This document shows, piece after piece, positions 44,417-52,894 of a stretch of 64,000 nt of DNA (positions are counted from its first letter, which is position 1; each line of letters opens with the position of its first letter). The notes beneath the pieces are model-generated. The model was not told the origin of the DNA, did not search any database, and was given only the letters and a program-made list of their open reading frames with translations. Source of the DNA: Erythrobacter cryptus DSM 12079 (lineage in GTDB: Bacteria > Pseudomonadota > Alphaproteobacteria > Sphingomonadales > Sphingomonadaceae); assembly GCF_000422985.1 (NCBI RefSeq), contig NZ_AUHC01000002.1, forward strand, positions 248,001-312,000, read 5' to 3'. A program made the position numbers and the translations under genes.

Positions 44417-45975
44417 ACGCCCCCAACAAGAGCGGCTGGAAGCCCGAGATGCCGGCGGCTGATGAAGGGCTGGCGGGTCTGGCGGCGCCCACCACCACCG
44501 GCAACCGCGCGCTGATGCTGGAAGAGCCGCTGCTCTTCGAGATCGGCCGGGCCGATGTGACGGGCGTCGATCTGCCCGAGCCCGACCCCGGTGCGCCGAG
44601 CCGCCTCGCTGGCCTTGCCCGCAGCGCGCCGATCGGGCTGGTTGGCCTCACCGAGCCGGAAACCGTGCGCCACTACACCCGCCTGTCGCGCCAGAATTAT
44701 GGCATTGATCTTGGCTTCTTCCCGCTCGGCTCGTGCACGATGAAGCACAATCCACGCCTCAACGAGAAGATCGCGCGGCTGCCGGGCTTTGCCGATATCC
44801 ACCCGCTCAGTCCCCAGAACGCGGTGCAGGGCGCGCTCGAGGTGATCCACCAGCTGGGTGAATGGCTGTGCAAGCTCACCGGCATGCCCGCCGTCGCCAT
44901 GAGTCCCAAGGCCGGCGCCCATGGCGAGCTGTGCGGGATCCTTGCGATCCGTGCCGCGCACGAGGCCCGCGGCGATGCGCGCGAGGTGGTGCTGGTGCCC
45001 GAAAGCGCCCATGGCACCAACCCGGCGACCGCGGCCTTTGCCAATTACCGGGTCGAGAACATCCCGGCGACGGTTGAGGGGCGGGTCGATCTCGCCGCGC
45101 TCGAGGCCCGCCTCGGCCCCGATGTTGCCGCGGTGATGATCACCAATCCCAACACCTGCGGATTGTTCGAGAAGGATTTCCGCAGGATCGCCGATGCGGT
45201 CCATGCCGCGGGCGGCTATGTCTATTGCGACGGGGCCAATTTCAACGCCATCGTCGGCAAGGTGCGTCCCGGCGATCTTGGTGTTGATGCCATGCACATC
45301 AACCTGCACAAGACCTTCTCCACCCCGCATGGCGGCGGCGGGCCGGGGGCGGGGCCGGTGGTGCTGTCCGAGGCGCTGGCGCCCTATGCCCCCTTGCCCT
45401 TCATCCGCCGCCGGGCCGAGACCGGGGAGTTCTACCTCGTCGAGGAGGAGGACAGCGCCGAGCGCGGCCCCAGCCTTGGGCGCATGACGGCTTTCCACGG
45501 GCAGATGGGGATGTTCACCCGCGCGCTCGCCTATATCCTCAGCCACGGGGCCGATGGGCTGAAGCAGGTGGCCGAGGATGCGGTCTTGAACGCCAATTAC
45601 ATCCTGCGCAGCATGGAGGACATTCTCCATGCGCCCTTCGCTGCCAGCGGCCCGTGCATGCACGAGGCGCTGTTTGGCGACAAGGACTTTGCCAATGGGC
45701 TTTCCACGCTCGATGTCGCCAAGGGGCTGATCGACGAGGGCTATCACCCGATGACGGTCTATTTCCCGCTGGTGGTGCACGGGGCCATGCTGGTCGAGCC
45801 GACCGAAACCGAGAGCAAGGCCGCGATCGACCAGTTCATCGCCGCCTTCCGCGCAGTGGTGCGCCGCGCGCTGGCGGGGGATGAGAGCCTGAAGCAGGCG
45901 CCGCGCTTTGCCCCGCGCCGGCGGCTCGATGAGACCGCGGCGGCACGCAAGCCCAGGCTCGCCTACGAGGGGTGA
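44413..45975 (+). CDS. gcvPB: Glycine dehydrogenase (decarboxylating) subunit 2
   Basis: A 520-residue C-terminal half of the P protein. The PLP Lys is Lys300 in [20 protein letters not shown], and [25 protein letters not shown] and [13 protein letters not shown] are diagnostic. Subunits 1 and 2 together decarboxylate glycine and load the H protein. It is the last gene of the gcv operon; its TGA stop directly abuts the stop of the convergent flippase gene, forming TGATCA. Confidence 0.96.
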   Translation: MNAPNKSGWKPEMPAADEGLAGLAAPTTTGNRALMLEEPLLFEIGRADVTGVDLPEPDPGAPSRLAGLARSAPIGLVGLTEPETVRHYTRLSRQNYGIDLGFFPLGSCTMKHNPRLNEKIARLPGFADIHPLSPQNAVQGALEVIHQLGEWLCKLTGMPAVAMSPKAGAHGELCGILAIRAAHEARGDAREVVLVPESAHGTNPATAAFANYRVENIPATVEGRVDLAALEARLGPDVAAVMITNPNTCGLFEKDFRRIADAVHAAGGYVYCDGANFNAIVGKVRPGDLGVDAMHINLHKTFSTPHGGGGPGAGPVVLSEALAPYAPLPFIRRRAETGEFYLVEEEDSAERGPSLGRMTAFHGQMGMFTRALAYILSHGADGLKQVAEDAVLNANYILRSMEDILHAPFAASGPCMHEALFGDKDFANGLSTLDVAKGLIDEGYHPMTVYFPLVVHGAMLVEPTETESKAAIDQFIAAFRAVVRRALAGDESLKQAPRFAPRRRLDETAAARKPRLAYEG

Positions 45976-47301
45976 TCAGCGCTCGGGCGGCGGAGCGGCG
46001 GCGGCCGGCTGGGCTGCCGCTTCCTCCTCTGCGTCCGGCTCGACCACGAGGCGGATCTGGCTCAAGTTCAGGATCGCGATGTAAAAGCCGATCACCGCAA
46101 GGCTGCTCGATCCCAGCAGCGCGAAGGCCGCGCCCTTGGCCCCGTTCCAGGCGATCGCGGCATCGAGCAGCACCAGCGCCAGCAGCGTCGGTACCGCGCG
46201 CACGATGAAGGCGATATGCGCCTTGCCGGCCGAAACCAGCAGCGATTCGAGGCTCGCACCCACCAGTTCGACCGCCCCGGCAATGGCAAGGATCACCATC
46301 GCCCAGTAGAACACGCCGAAATCCTCGCCCGCGACGAGTTCGAGCCCGATGCGCCCGAAGGCAAGCGCGGTAACCACCGCGATCACCCCGCCCACCGCGG
46401 CGATATTGGCCATGCGCCGGGTGATGGTGAGCGCGTTCTGGCGCGAATGGACGAGTTCGGGCAGGATCGCCTTGCTCACCGTCTGGGCCAGGCTGATGAG
46501 CGCCTGACCCAGCTGGCTGGCGACGCGGAAGCCCCCGGCAAGCGCCGCCCCGCCGAAGGTGCCCACCAGCAGGATGATGACCTGCTTGCCCGCGACCGAG
46601 AGGCTGCCCGAAAGATTGGTGGAGACCACGAAGCGCCAGGTATCGCGGTGGCGCGAGGGGATGGACTTGAGGCTGATCGCCGCAAGGCTGATCGGCTGCA
46701 CCCGCGCCGCTGCCACCCACAAGGCCGCGGCGACCGCGATCTCCGAGGCGGCATAGGCGAGGATGAAGCCGGTGACATTGGGCATGAAGACAAGCGCCAG
46801 CGCCGCGCCCAGCGTGCGCACTATGGGCTGCACCGCCTCGGCCATGGCAGCCCGGCCATACTGAAAATGCAGCCGCAGGATGCCGGTGGGCGTGGTGCGG
46901 ATCGCCGCGAGGCTGATGGCGCAATAGGCAAAGGCAAGACCCAGCAGGTCGCGCGGCACCTCGAGCCACCAGGGCGCGCTGGCGATCACCGCGCCGGCGA
47001 GTGCGAGGCCGAGCGCCACCGAGACGAAATCGAGCGCCATGGCAAAGCCGGTTGCCTCGCGCGCCTTGTCGGGATCGACGCTGCCGCCATCGCCATTGGC
47101 GCCCCAGCGCACGATGAATTGCCAGGTCTGGAAATTGGCAAGCCCGGTGATCGCCTGGCCCAGCGCCACGATCAGCGCGAAATGGCCAAAGCCCTGGGTG
47201 CCGAGGGTGCGCGCGGCAATGGCAAGATAGACAAGGCTGAGCACCGCGTTGAACCCGCGCCCGCCCAAAAGCCAGCCCATATTGGCAAACACCCGCTTCA
47301 T
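45976..47301 (-). CDS. Oligosaccharide flippase family protein (Wzx-like)
   Basis: A 441-residue membrane protein of the MVF/PST superfamily with about 12-14 helices; the start MKRVFANMGWLLGGRGFNAVLSLVYLAIAARTLG and LIVALGQAITGLANFQTWQFIVRWG are typical of Wzx-like exporters of polyprenyl-linked sugars. The C-terminal tail is acidic then Ala/Pro-rich. No other polysaccharide-assembly gene is adjacent, though the gcv operon glycosyltransferase and manC/manA are in the window. Its stop abuts gcvPB, so transcripts run into each other. Confidence 0.82.
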   Translation of the reverse strand: MKRVFANMGWLLGGRGFNAVLSLVYLAIAARTLGTQGFGHFALIVALGQAITGLANFQTWQFIVRWGANGDGGSVDPDKAREATGFAMALDFVSVALGLALAGAVIASAPWWLEVPRDLLGLAFAYCAISLAAIRTTPTGILRLHFQYGRAAMAEAVQPIVRTLGAALALVFMPNVTGFILAYAASEIAVAAALWVAAARVQPISLAAISLKSIPSRHRDTWRFVVSTNLSGSLSVAGKQVIILLVGTFGGAALAGGFRVASQLGQALISLAQTVSKAILPELVHSRQNALTITRRMANIAAVGGVIAVVTALAFGRIGLELVAGEDFGVFYWAMVILAIAGAVELVGASLESLLVSAGKAHIAFIVRAVPTLLALVLLDAAIAWNGAKGAAFALLGSSSLAVIGFYIAILNLSQIRLVVEPDAEEEAAAQPAAAAPPPER

Positions 47302-47459
47302 GATCCTGCTAGGTCAGCCGTTGGGTGCAGCCTCGGCACGCCGGGCGGGAAGGGGCGGGGTGTGCATGGTGCGGCGCCCTTAGCCGCTTGGGACGGCAAA
47401 AGCCAAGCGCCGAAGTTGCCGCTTGCGCAAGCAGCCCGGTTGCAGGATGCCTGCCAGCC

Positions 47460-48194
47460 ATGCGGATCGTGCTGTCACGCAAGGGGTTTGACATGGCATC
47501 GGGCGGAGGGCCTTCGCCGATCGTGGATGGGCGTCCGGTCAGCCTGCCGATCCCCGACAGCAAGGGCCTCTCGCCGGTCACCTATGGCGCGCTCGGGCTG
47601 GGGGCGCTGGTGGCGCGGGCGAGCGGCGGGCGGCTGGGCGCGGGCGATGCCTGCCACCACGATCCGCTGTTCACCGCCGATGGCCAGGCCATCCTCGGCC
47701 AGTGCCATGCCGCCGAGGGCCACCTGGCGCGCCAGGGCGTGGGGGTGGGGGATGTGTTCCTGTTCTTCGGCCTGTTCGACAGTCCGGACGAAGGCCGCCA
47801 CCACCGCATCTTCGGCTATCTGAAGGTCGCGAGGGTGATCGACGTGGCGACTGCCGATGCTGCTGTCCTTGCCCCCTTTCGCGCGCTTGGCCACCCCCAT
47901 GCCTTTGGCCTTCATGCCGGCAATGACCGGCTCTATCTCGGGCCGGGCGCGGCAGCGCGCCGCGCGCATCCCGGGCTGCGGCTGACCGCGCTGGGAGCGC
48001 GGCCAAGCCTCTGGCGCGTGCCCGGCTTCTTTGCGCGCACCGGGCTTTCCTATCACGCCAATCCGGCGCGCTGGGGGGCGGAGGGGCAGCTCAAGGCCGC
48101 CTCGCGCGGGCAGGAATTCGTTGCCGAGGTGGGCTCGGATGCCGAGGCGCGCGCCTGGCTTGCTCAGGTGATCGCGGCCATCACAGCGGACTGA
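47460..48194 (+). CDS. Nucleotide modification associated domain 3 (Nmad3)-like protein
   Basis: A 244-residue protein. The N-terminus MRIVLSRKGFDMASGGGPSP, then GRPVSLPIPD and Y.AL, a CHHDPLF motif near residue 60, ARQGVGVGDVFLFFGLFD and HHRIFGYLKVARVIDV match the Nmad3 family. That family was described in computational surveys of DNA base-modification systems. It has a likely nucleic-acid or nucleotide-binding role of unknown chemistry. No methyltransferase, glycosylase or phage gene is beside it, so it is an orphan here. ATG 47460 is set by the conserved N-terminus. Confidence 0.7.
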   Translation: MRIVLSRKGFDMASGGGPSPIVDGRPVSLPIPDSKGLSPVTYGALGLGALVARASGGRLGAGDACHHDPLFTADGQAILGQCHAAEGHLARQGVGVGDVFLFFGLFDSPDEGRHHRIFGYLKVARVIDVATADAAVLAPFRALGHPHAFGLHAGNDRLYLGPGAAARRAHPGLRLTALGARPSLWRVPGFFARTGLSYHANPARWGAEGQLKAASRGQEFVAEVGSDAEARAWLAQVIAAITAD

Positions 48195-48196
48195 GG

Positions 48197-49702
48197 CTAG
48201 CCCATGGTGGGGATGACGAAGGCGTTGGAGCCATCCCCGCCGCCATCGGGCCAGCGCTGGGTGATCTTCTTGCTCTTCGTCCAGAAGCGCATCCCCTCAA
48301 CGCCATATTGGTCGATATCGCCAAAGCCCGAGCGCTTCCAACCGCCGAAGGAGTGATAGGCCACCGGCACCGGGATCGGCACATTGATGCCGACCATGCC
48401 GACATTGACCCTGGCGGCAAATTCGCGCGCGGCATGGCCGTTGCGGGTGAAGATCGCCACACCATTACCATATTGGTGCTGCGAGGGCAGGCGCAGCGCC
48501 TCCTCGAAGTCAGCCGCGCGCACGATCTGGAGCACCGGGCCGAAGATCTCCTCCTGATAGGATTTCATCTGCGGCGTCACCCGGTCGATCAGCGTCGGGC
48601 CGACGAAAAAGCCCTTCTCATGCCCCTGAAGGGTGAAGCCGCGCCCGTCGATCACGATCTCGGCGCCCTCCTGTTCGGCCGTGGTGATCCACTGCTCGAT
48701 GCGCGCCTTGTGCTCTGGCGTCACCACCGGGCCATAATGTGCATCGGGATCGCTCGACACACCGATCCTGAGCGCATGGATTGCCGGGATCAGCAGTTCT
48801 TTCAATCGCTCGGCGGTCTCTGCGCCCACCGGCACCACCACGGGCAGCGCCATGCAGCGCTCGCCCGCCGAGCCGTAGGCCGCGCCGACCAGATCGCTCA
48901 CCACCTGATCCATATCGGCATCGGGCATCACGATCCCGTGGTTCTTGGCCCCGCCAAAGGCCTGCACCCTTTTGCCCAGCGCGCTGCCGCGGGCATAGAT
49001 GTAGTGGGCAATGTCGGAGGAGCCGACAAAGCTGATCGCCGGGATGTCCGGGTGGTCGATGATCGCATCGACCATCTCCTTGTCGCCATGGACGACCTGG
49101 AGCAGCCCCTCGGGCGCTCCGGCCTTGAGGAACAGCTCAGCCAGGCGCACCGGCACGCTGGGGTCGCGCTCGGAGGGTTTCAGGATAAAGGCATTGCCCG
49201 CAGCGCACGCCATGCCGAACATCCACATCGGGATCATCGCCGGGAAATTGAACGGGGTGATGCCCGCGCCCACGCCAAGCGGCTGGCGCCAGGAATAGAC
49301 ATCGATCCCCGGCCCAGCGCCATGGGTGTATTCGCCCTTCATGATCTGCGGAATGCCGCAGGCATATTCGATCACTTCGAGGCCGCGCTGGATATCGCCC
49401 TTGGCATCGGCGATGGTCTTGCCGTGCTCGCTCGAAAGCAGCTCGGCAAGGCTTTGCATCTCGGCCTCGACCAGCGCCTTGAAGGCAAACATCACCCGCG
49501 CGCGGCGCTGCGGGTTGGTGACGGCCCATTGCGGCTGGACGCGCTTGGCGCTTTCCACCGCGCGGGCAAGCAGCGCCGCATCGCCAAGCGCAACCTCGGC
49601 CTGGACCTCGCCGGTCGAAGGGTTCCAGACCTGGTGCTTTCGGGTTGCGGGCGGGGTTTCGCCAAGGATGAAATGGTCGATCTGGCGCAAGCTGTGCGGC
49701 AT
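48197..49702 (-). CDS. mmsA: CoA-acylating methylmalonate-semialdehyde dehydrogenase
   Basis: A 501-residue aldehyde dehydrogenase. Typical MmsA features are TPFNFPAMIPMWMFGMACAAGN, LKPSERDPSVP, SFVGSSDIAHYIY, GAKNHGIVMPDAD and the catalytic Cys283 in GSAGERCMALPV. It converts methylmalonate or malonate semialdehyde to propionyl- or acetyl-CoA in valine/thymine breakdown. ATG 49702 has AGGAGAG about 9 bp upstream. It is followed, 2 bp apart, by the convergent Nmad3 gene. It stands next to the IclR-linked cluster but lacks the paired operator. Confidence 0.93.
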   Translation of the reverse strand: MPHSLRQIDHFILGETPPATRKHQVWNPSTGEVQAEVALGDAALLARAVESAKRVQPQWAVTNPQRRARVMFAFKALVEAEMQSLAELLSSEHGKTIADAKGDIQRGLEVIEYACGIPQIMKGEYTHGAGPGIDVYSWRQPLGVGAGITPFNFPAMIPMWMFGMACAAGNAFILKPSERDPSVPVRLAELFLKAGAPEGLLQVVHGDKEMVDAIIDHPDIPAISFVGSSDIAHYIYARGSALGKRVQAFGGAKNHGIVMPDADMDQVVSDLVGAAYGSAGERCMALPVVVPVGAETAERLKELLIPAIHALRIGVSSDPDAHYGPVVTPEHKARIEQWITTAEQEGAEIVIDGRGFTLQGHEKGFFVGPTLIDRVTPQMKSYQEEIFGPVLQIVRAADFEEALRLPSQHQYGNGVAIFTRNGHAAREFAARVNVGMVGINVPIPVPVAYHSFGGWKRSGFGDIDQYGVEGMRFWTKSKKITQRWPDGGGDGSNAFVIPTMG

Positions 49703-49818
49703 GGGGGAGGCTCTCCTGTCCGGCCTTCCCTTTGGCGCCCAAGCCGCGCCCATGCAAGGCCCGCCGGAGGCCGCGGCTCCCCTCAAAAGTGCTTAAACGG
49801 GGCACGGCGTGGCGGCGT

Positions 49819-50604
49819 TCAGGCGGTCGGCGCGAAGGCGATGCGCGCTGCCGCCGCGCCCGACATGATGAAGCCGATCGGGCGCTCGGCCTCCTCGTTG
49901 AGGTGCGCGATCAGGCTGGCGGTGCGCGCGAGCAGCGAAATGCCCTTTAGCGCGGCGAGCGGGAAGCCAGCATCGAGCATCACCGCCGGGATCGCGCCGT
50001 TGACATTGATCGGCAAGGCGCGCCCGATTGCCTCGGGCAGCACCGCCTCGATGGTGCGCAGCATGGCGATGTGCTTGCCCTCCATCCCGTGCTCCCTTGC
50101 GAGCGCCAGCAGCCGGTGGGCGCGCGGATCGCCGGCGGAGTGCTGGGAGTGGCCAAAGCCCGGGATCGCCTGCTTCTCGGCCCTGAGCGCCTTGACCGCG
50201 GCGCTGGCGGCCTGAGCGGGATCGGCCCCGCTCGCCTCGGCCTCGGCAACCACCCTGGCATAGAAGCGCCCGGCCACCTCGGCGCTGCCCAGCACCACGC
50301 TGCCGCAGCCCAGCAGGCCCGCGGCCACGGCGCCGTGGAAGGCCTCGGGCGCCGCGGCAAAGGTCATGCGCGCTGCCACCACCGAGGGCACGAGGCCATG
50401 CTCGGCGATCGCGCAGAGCACCGCATTGGCAAGCGCCTGCTGCGCCTTGCTCGGCATCGCGCCGGTGACGAGCAGCCAGAAATAGCTGGTGAAGTCGAGC
50501 TCGCCGATCACCTCGCTGCACAGGACCTTGCCGCGCACGGTGATGCTGGCCTCATCCGAAGTGCAGATCGAGCTGACGGCATTGTCCTGCTTGCCGATGC
50601 GCAT
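49819..50604 (-). CDS. Citryl-CoA lyase-like protein (citrate synthase fold)
   Basis: A 261-residue single-module relative of citrate synthase. It has SSICTSDEASITVRGKVLCSEVIGEL at the start, then AIPGFGHSQHSAGDPRAHRLL, equivalent to the G-F-G-H active-site segment, and LPINVNGAIPAVMLDAGFP. At about 260 residues it fits the citryl-CoA-lyase group that cleaves citryl-CoA-like thioesters to acetyl-CoA plus an oxoacid. Real substrate unknown. It is divergent from the CoA-transferase gene across 90 bp holding the paired operator, 11 bp before its ATG. CoA transfer followed by this lyase would make a natural two-step route. Confidence 0.8.
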   Translation of the reverse strand: MRIGKQDNAVSSICTSDEASITVRGKVLCSEVIGELDFTSYFWLLVTGAMPSKAQQALANAVLCAIAEHGLVPSVVAARMTFAAAPEAFHGAVAAGLLGCGSVVLGSAEVAGRFYARVVAEAEASGADPAQAASAAVKALRAEKQAIPGFGHSQHSAGDPRAHRLLALAREHGMEGKHIAMLRTIEAVLPEAIGRALPINVNGAIPAVMLDAGFPLAALKGISLLARTASLIAHLNEEAERPIGFIMSGAAAARIAFAPTA

Positions 50605-50614
50605 GGTGCGGCCT

Positions 50615-50646
50615 TTCGATAATCGAAGTAAATGTCGTTATGCGAA
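50615..50646. promoter_or_regulatory. Paired IclR-type operator A, between lyase and CoA-transferase genes
   Basis: Site A1 is TTCGATAATCGAA (50615-50627), a perfect 13-bp palindrome; site A2 is GTCGTTATGCGAA (50634-50646). Starts are 19 bp apart. The same pair with the same spacing occurs at 52793-52824 upstream of the TonB receptor. The likely binder is the IclR protein at 51836-52654. Confidence 0.8.
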
Positions 50647-50694
50647 GTCTATGGAGGGCCGTGCCAGGCAAGGCAAGCAAATGGGATCACGGGG

Positions 50695-51855
50695 ATGACC
50701 GCTCGGCCACTCGCAGGCGTCAGCGTGCTCGAAATGGGCACCTTCATCACCGGCCCGGCGGCAGGGATGCTGCTGGCCGACATGGGCGCCGAGGTGATCA
50801 AGATCGAGCAGCCCGGCACCGGCGATCCCTTCCGCGCCTTCAAGGGCGGGCTCTATTCGCCCCATTTCCAGACCTATAACCGCAACAAGCGCTCGATCAC
50901 CATCGATCCCAAGAAGCCCGACGATCTCGCCGTGCTCGACCGGCTGGTCGAGGATGCGGACGTGTTCATCCAGAACTTCCGCCCCGGGGTGGCGCAGCGG
51001 CTCTATGTCGATGCCGCGCGGCTCCAGGCGATCAATCCGCGGCTCGTCTATGCCTCGATCTCGGGCTTCGGCAGCGAGTGGCCGGACCGGGATCGTCCGG
51101 CCTTCGACACCGTGGCCCAGGCCGCGAGCGGCTTTTTGAGACTGCTCGTCAATCCCGAGCATCCCCGCGTCGTCGGCCCGGCGATCGCCGATGCCATGAC
51201 CGGCTTCTACACCGCGCTCGGCATTCTTGCCGCGCTCAACGAGCGCCACACCACGGGCAAGGGCCGGGTGGTGGAAACCTCGATGTTCGAGGCCATGTGC
51301 CACTTCAACCTCGATGATTTCACCCATCTGCTTTCGGCGGGCGAGGTGATGGGGCCCTATTCGAGGCCCCATGTCTCGCAAAGCTATGTGTTCCGCTGCG
51401 AGGACGGCAAGTGGCTGGCGCTGCACATGTCCTCGCCGCCGAAGTTCTGGGAGAACCTCGCCAGTGCGGTCGAGCGGCCCGACATGTTGTCCTTGCCCGC
51501 CTTTGCCACGCGCGAGGCGCGCATCGCCCATTACGAGGATGTGGTCGGCTTCCTCGCCCCGATCTTTGCCACGCGCCCGCGCGCGGAATGGTGCGAGCGG
51601 CTGACCCGGCTTGAGGTGCCCAATTCGCCCGTGCATGACAGCGCCGAGGTGCTCGCCACCGAGCAGGCCCGCGTGCTCGGCCTCGAGGTCAGCGATCCCG
51701 ATGGCCCGCACGGCCCCTTCCGCACGATCCGCTTTCCCGTGAGCTTCGATGGCGCGCGGATGGACAGCGTCACCGCGCCCCCGGTATTGGGGGCTGACGA
51801 TGTGGCTGTCCGCCGCAGCATCGAAAGGCCAGTGCATGGGATTCGAAGGGTCTGA
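50695..51855 (+). CDS. CaiB/BaiF-type CoA-transferase (class III)
   Basis: A 386-residue family III CoA-transferase. LAGVSVLEMGTFITGPAAGMLLADMGAEVIKIE is the standard opening; NRNKRSITIDP, then RPAFDTVAQAASGF contains the expected catalytic Asp (FD), and GPAIADAMTGFYTALG follows. It moves CoA from a donor thioester to a carboxylic acid, here possibly the acid later split by the lyase. ATG 50695 has only a modest ribosome-binding site. It overlaps the IclR gene by 20 bp, so regulator and enzyme are cotranscribed from operator A. Confidence 0.9.
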   Translation: MTARPLAGVSVLEMGTFITGPAAGMLLADMGAEVIKIEQPGTGDPFRAFKGGLYSPHFQTYNRNKRSITIDPKKPDDLAVLDRLVEDADVFIQNFRPGVAQRLYVDAARLQAINPRLVYASISGFGSEWPDRDRPAFDTVAQAASGFLRLLVNPEHPRVVGPAIADAMTGFYTALGILAALNERHTTGKGRVVETSMFEAMCHFNLDDFTHLLSAGEVMGPYSRPHVSQSYVFRCEDGKWLALHMSSPPKFWENLASAVERPDMLSLPAFATREARIAHYEDVVGFLAPIFATRPRAEWCERLTRLEVPNSPVHDSAEVLATEQARVLGLEVSDPDGPHGPFRTIRFPVSFDGARMDSVTAPPVLGADDVAVRRSIERPVHGIRRV

Positions 51856-52654
51856 GCCGGGAGGGAGCAAGAACCCCGAATATCTCTCTACGCTCGAGCG
51901 GGGCCTGCGCGTGCTCAAGGCGTTCGACGAGGATCACCCCGAGATGACCCTCTCCGAAGTCGCGGCGCGCACCGGCCTGCCTCCGGCGGTGGCGCGGCGG
52001 TGCCTGATCACCCTGGTCGATTTGGGCTATATCGGCCAGCACGATCGCCGCTTCCTGCTGCGCCCCGCGGTGCTGACGATTGGTTCGGCCTTCCTCGCCT
52101 CGATGCAGATCGAGCAGGTGGTGCTGCCGCCGCTCCAGCACCTGCGCGACCAGACCGGCGACAGCGCCAGCCTCGCGGTGCTCTCGGGCAGCGACATCCT
52201 CTATGTCGCCCATGTCTCGACCGACCGGCGCTTTCGCGTCGCCGCCGGGGTGGGCACGCGCTTTCCCTTCCACGCCACCTCGATGGGCAAGGCCATGGCC
52301 GCGCACCTGCCCGCTGCCGAGCGGGAGGCCCTGCTTTCCCGCGCGCCCTTCCCGCGCTTCACCGAGCGCACCGTGACCGAGCCGGCGGCGATGGCCGAGC
52401 GGCTCGCGCTGGTGGCCGAGCGCGGCTATGATTCGGCGCTCGACGAGCTTGATTATGGCATCGTCTCGGTGGCGGTGCCGATCTTCGGACGGGCCGGCGC
52501 GGTGATCGCGGCGATCAATTGTTCCACCTCGACCACGCGCATCTCGCAGGACGAGCTGGTGCGCACCCGCCTGCCGCTGCTGCGCGCTGCGGCCGGCGAG
52601 ATCGAGGCAGCGCTGAAGCGCTGGCCCGCGCTCGAGGCCTCGCTGCGCCCCTGA
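51836..52654 (+). CDS. IclR-family transcriptional regulator
   Basis: A 272-residue regulator. The winged HTH is at about residues 18-75 (LSTLERGLRVLKAFDEDHPE, LSEVAARTGLPPAVARRCL). The effector domain follows with DILYVAHVSTDRRFRV, VGTRFPFHATSMGKAMAAHL and the closing AIN CSTST segment. IclR proteins sense small acids or aromatics. The start ATG 51836 lies in the end of the CoA-transferase gene with GAAAGG upstream. Its proposed sites are the paired operators at 50615-50646 and 52793-52824, making it autoregulatory and a regulator of the downstream receptor operon. Confidence 0.9.
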   Translation: MGFEGSEPGGSKNPEYLSTLERGLRVLKAFDEDHPEMTLSEVAARTGLPPAVARRCLITLVDLGYIGQHDRRFLLRPAVLTIGSAFLASMQIEQVVLPPLQHLRDQTGDSASLAVLSGSDILYVAHVSTDRRFRVAAGVGTRFPFHATSMGKAMAAHLPAAEREALLSRAPFPRFTERTVTEPAAMAERLALVAERGYDSALDELDYGIVSVAVPIFGRAGAVIAAINCSTSTTRISQDELVRTRLPLLRAAAGEIEAALKRWPALEASLRP

Positions 52655-52792
52655 GCGCGCCGCGCGCCGCGCGATGCACTGCCCGGCACGGGCCCTACCA
52701 CCTCGGACTGGCAACCGCGCTGGCGCCCCGGCGGCGACGTACAGCGCTGCGCGTTGTTGGCGCGCGTGACCGCAAGGCCACAGCCACAAGAT

Positions 52793-52824
52793 TTCGCATA
52801 TCGAAGTTAAAGTCGCATTACGAA
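52793..52824. promoter_or_regulatory. Paired IclR-type operator B, upstream of TonB receptor operon
   Basis: Site B1 is TTCGCATATCGAA (52793-52805); site B2 is GTCGCATTACGAA (52812-52824); starts are 19 bp apart, exactly as in operator A. It lies 70-102 bp before the receptor ATG and 139 bp after the IclR stop. Same-regulator control is inferred from identity of layout. Confidence 0.8.
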
Positions 52825-52894
52825 GTTTCTAACCGACATTGCGGGAGGGGTCGCATAAAGCGCGGCGCAAATGCGCCCAGAAGGGGAGAGAAGC

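Noticed and set aside
47302..48196. Phage remnant around the Nmad3-like gene
   Set aside because: Neighbours on both sides are ordinary chromosomal genes with matching composition, and no phage structural or integrase gene is present.
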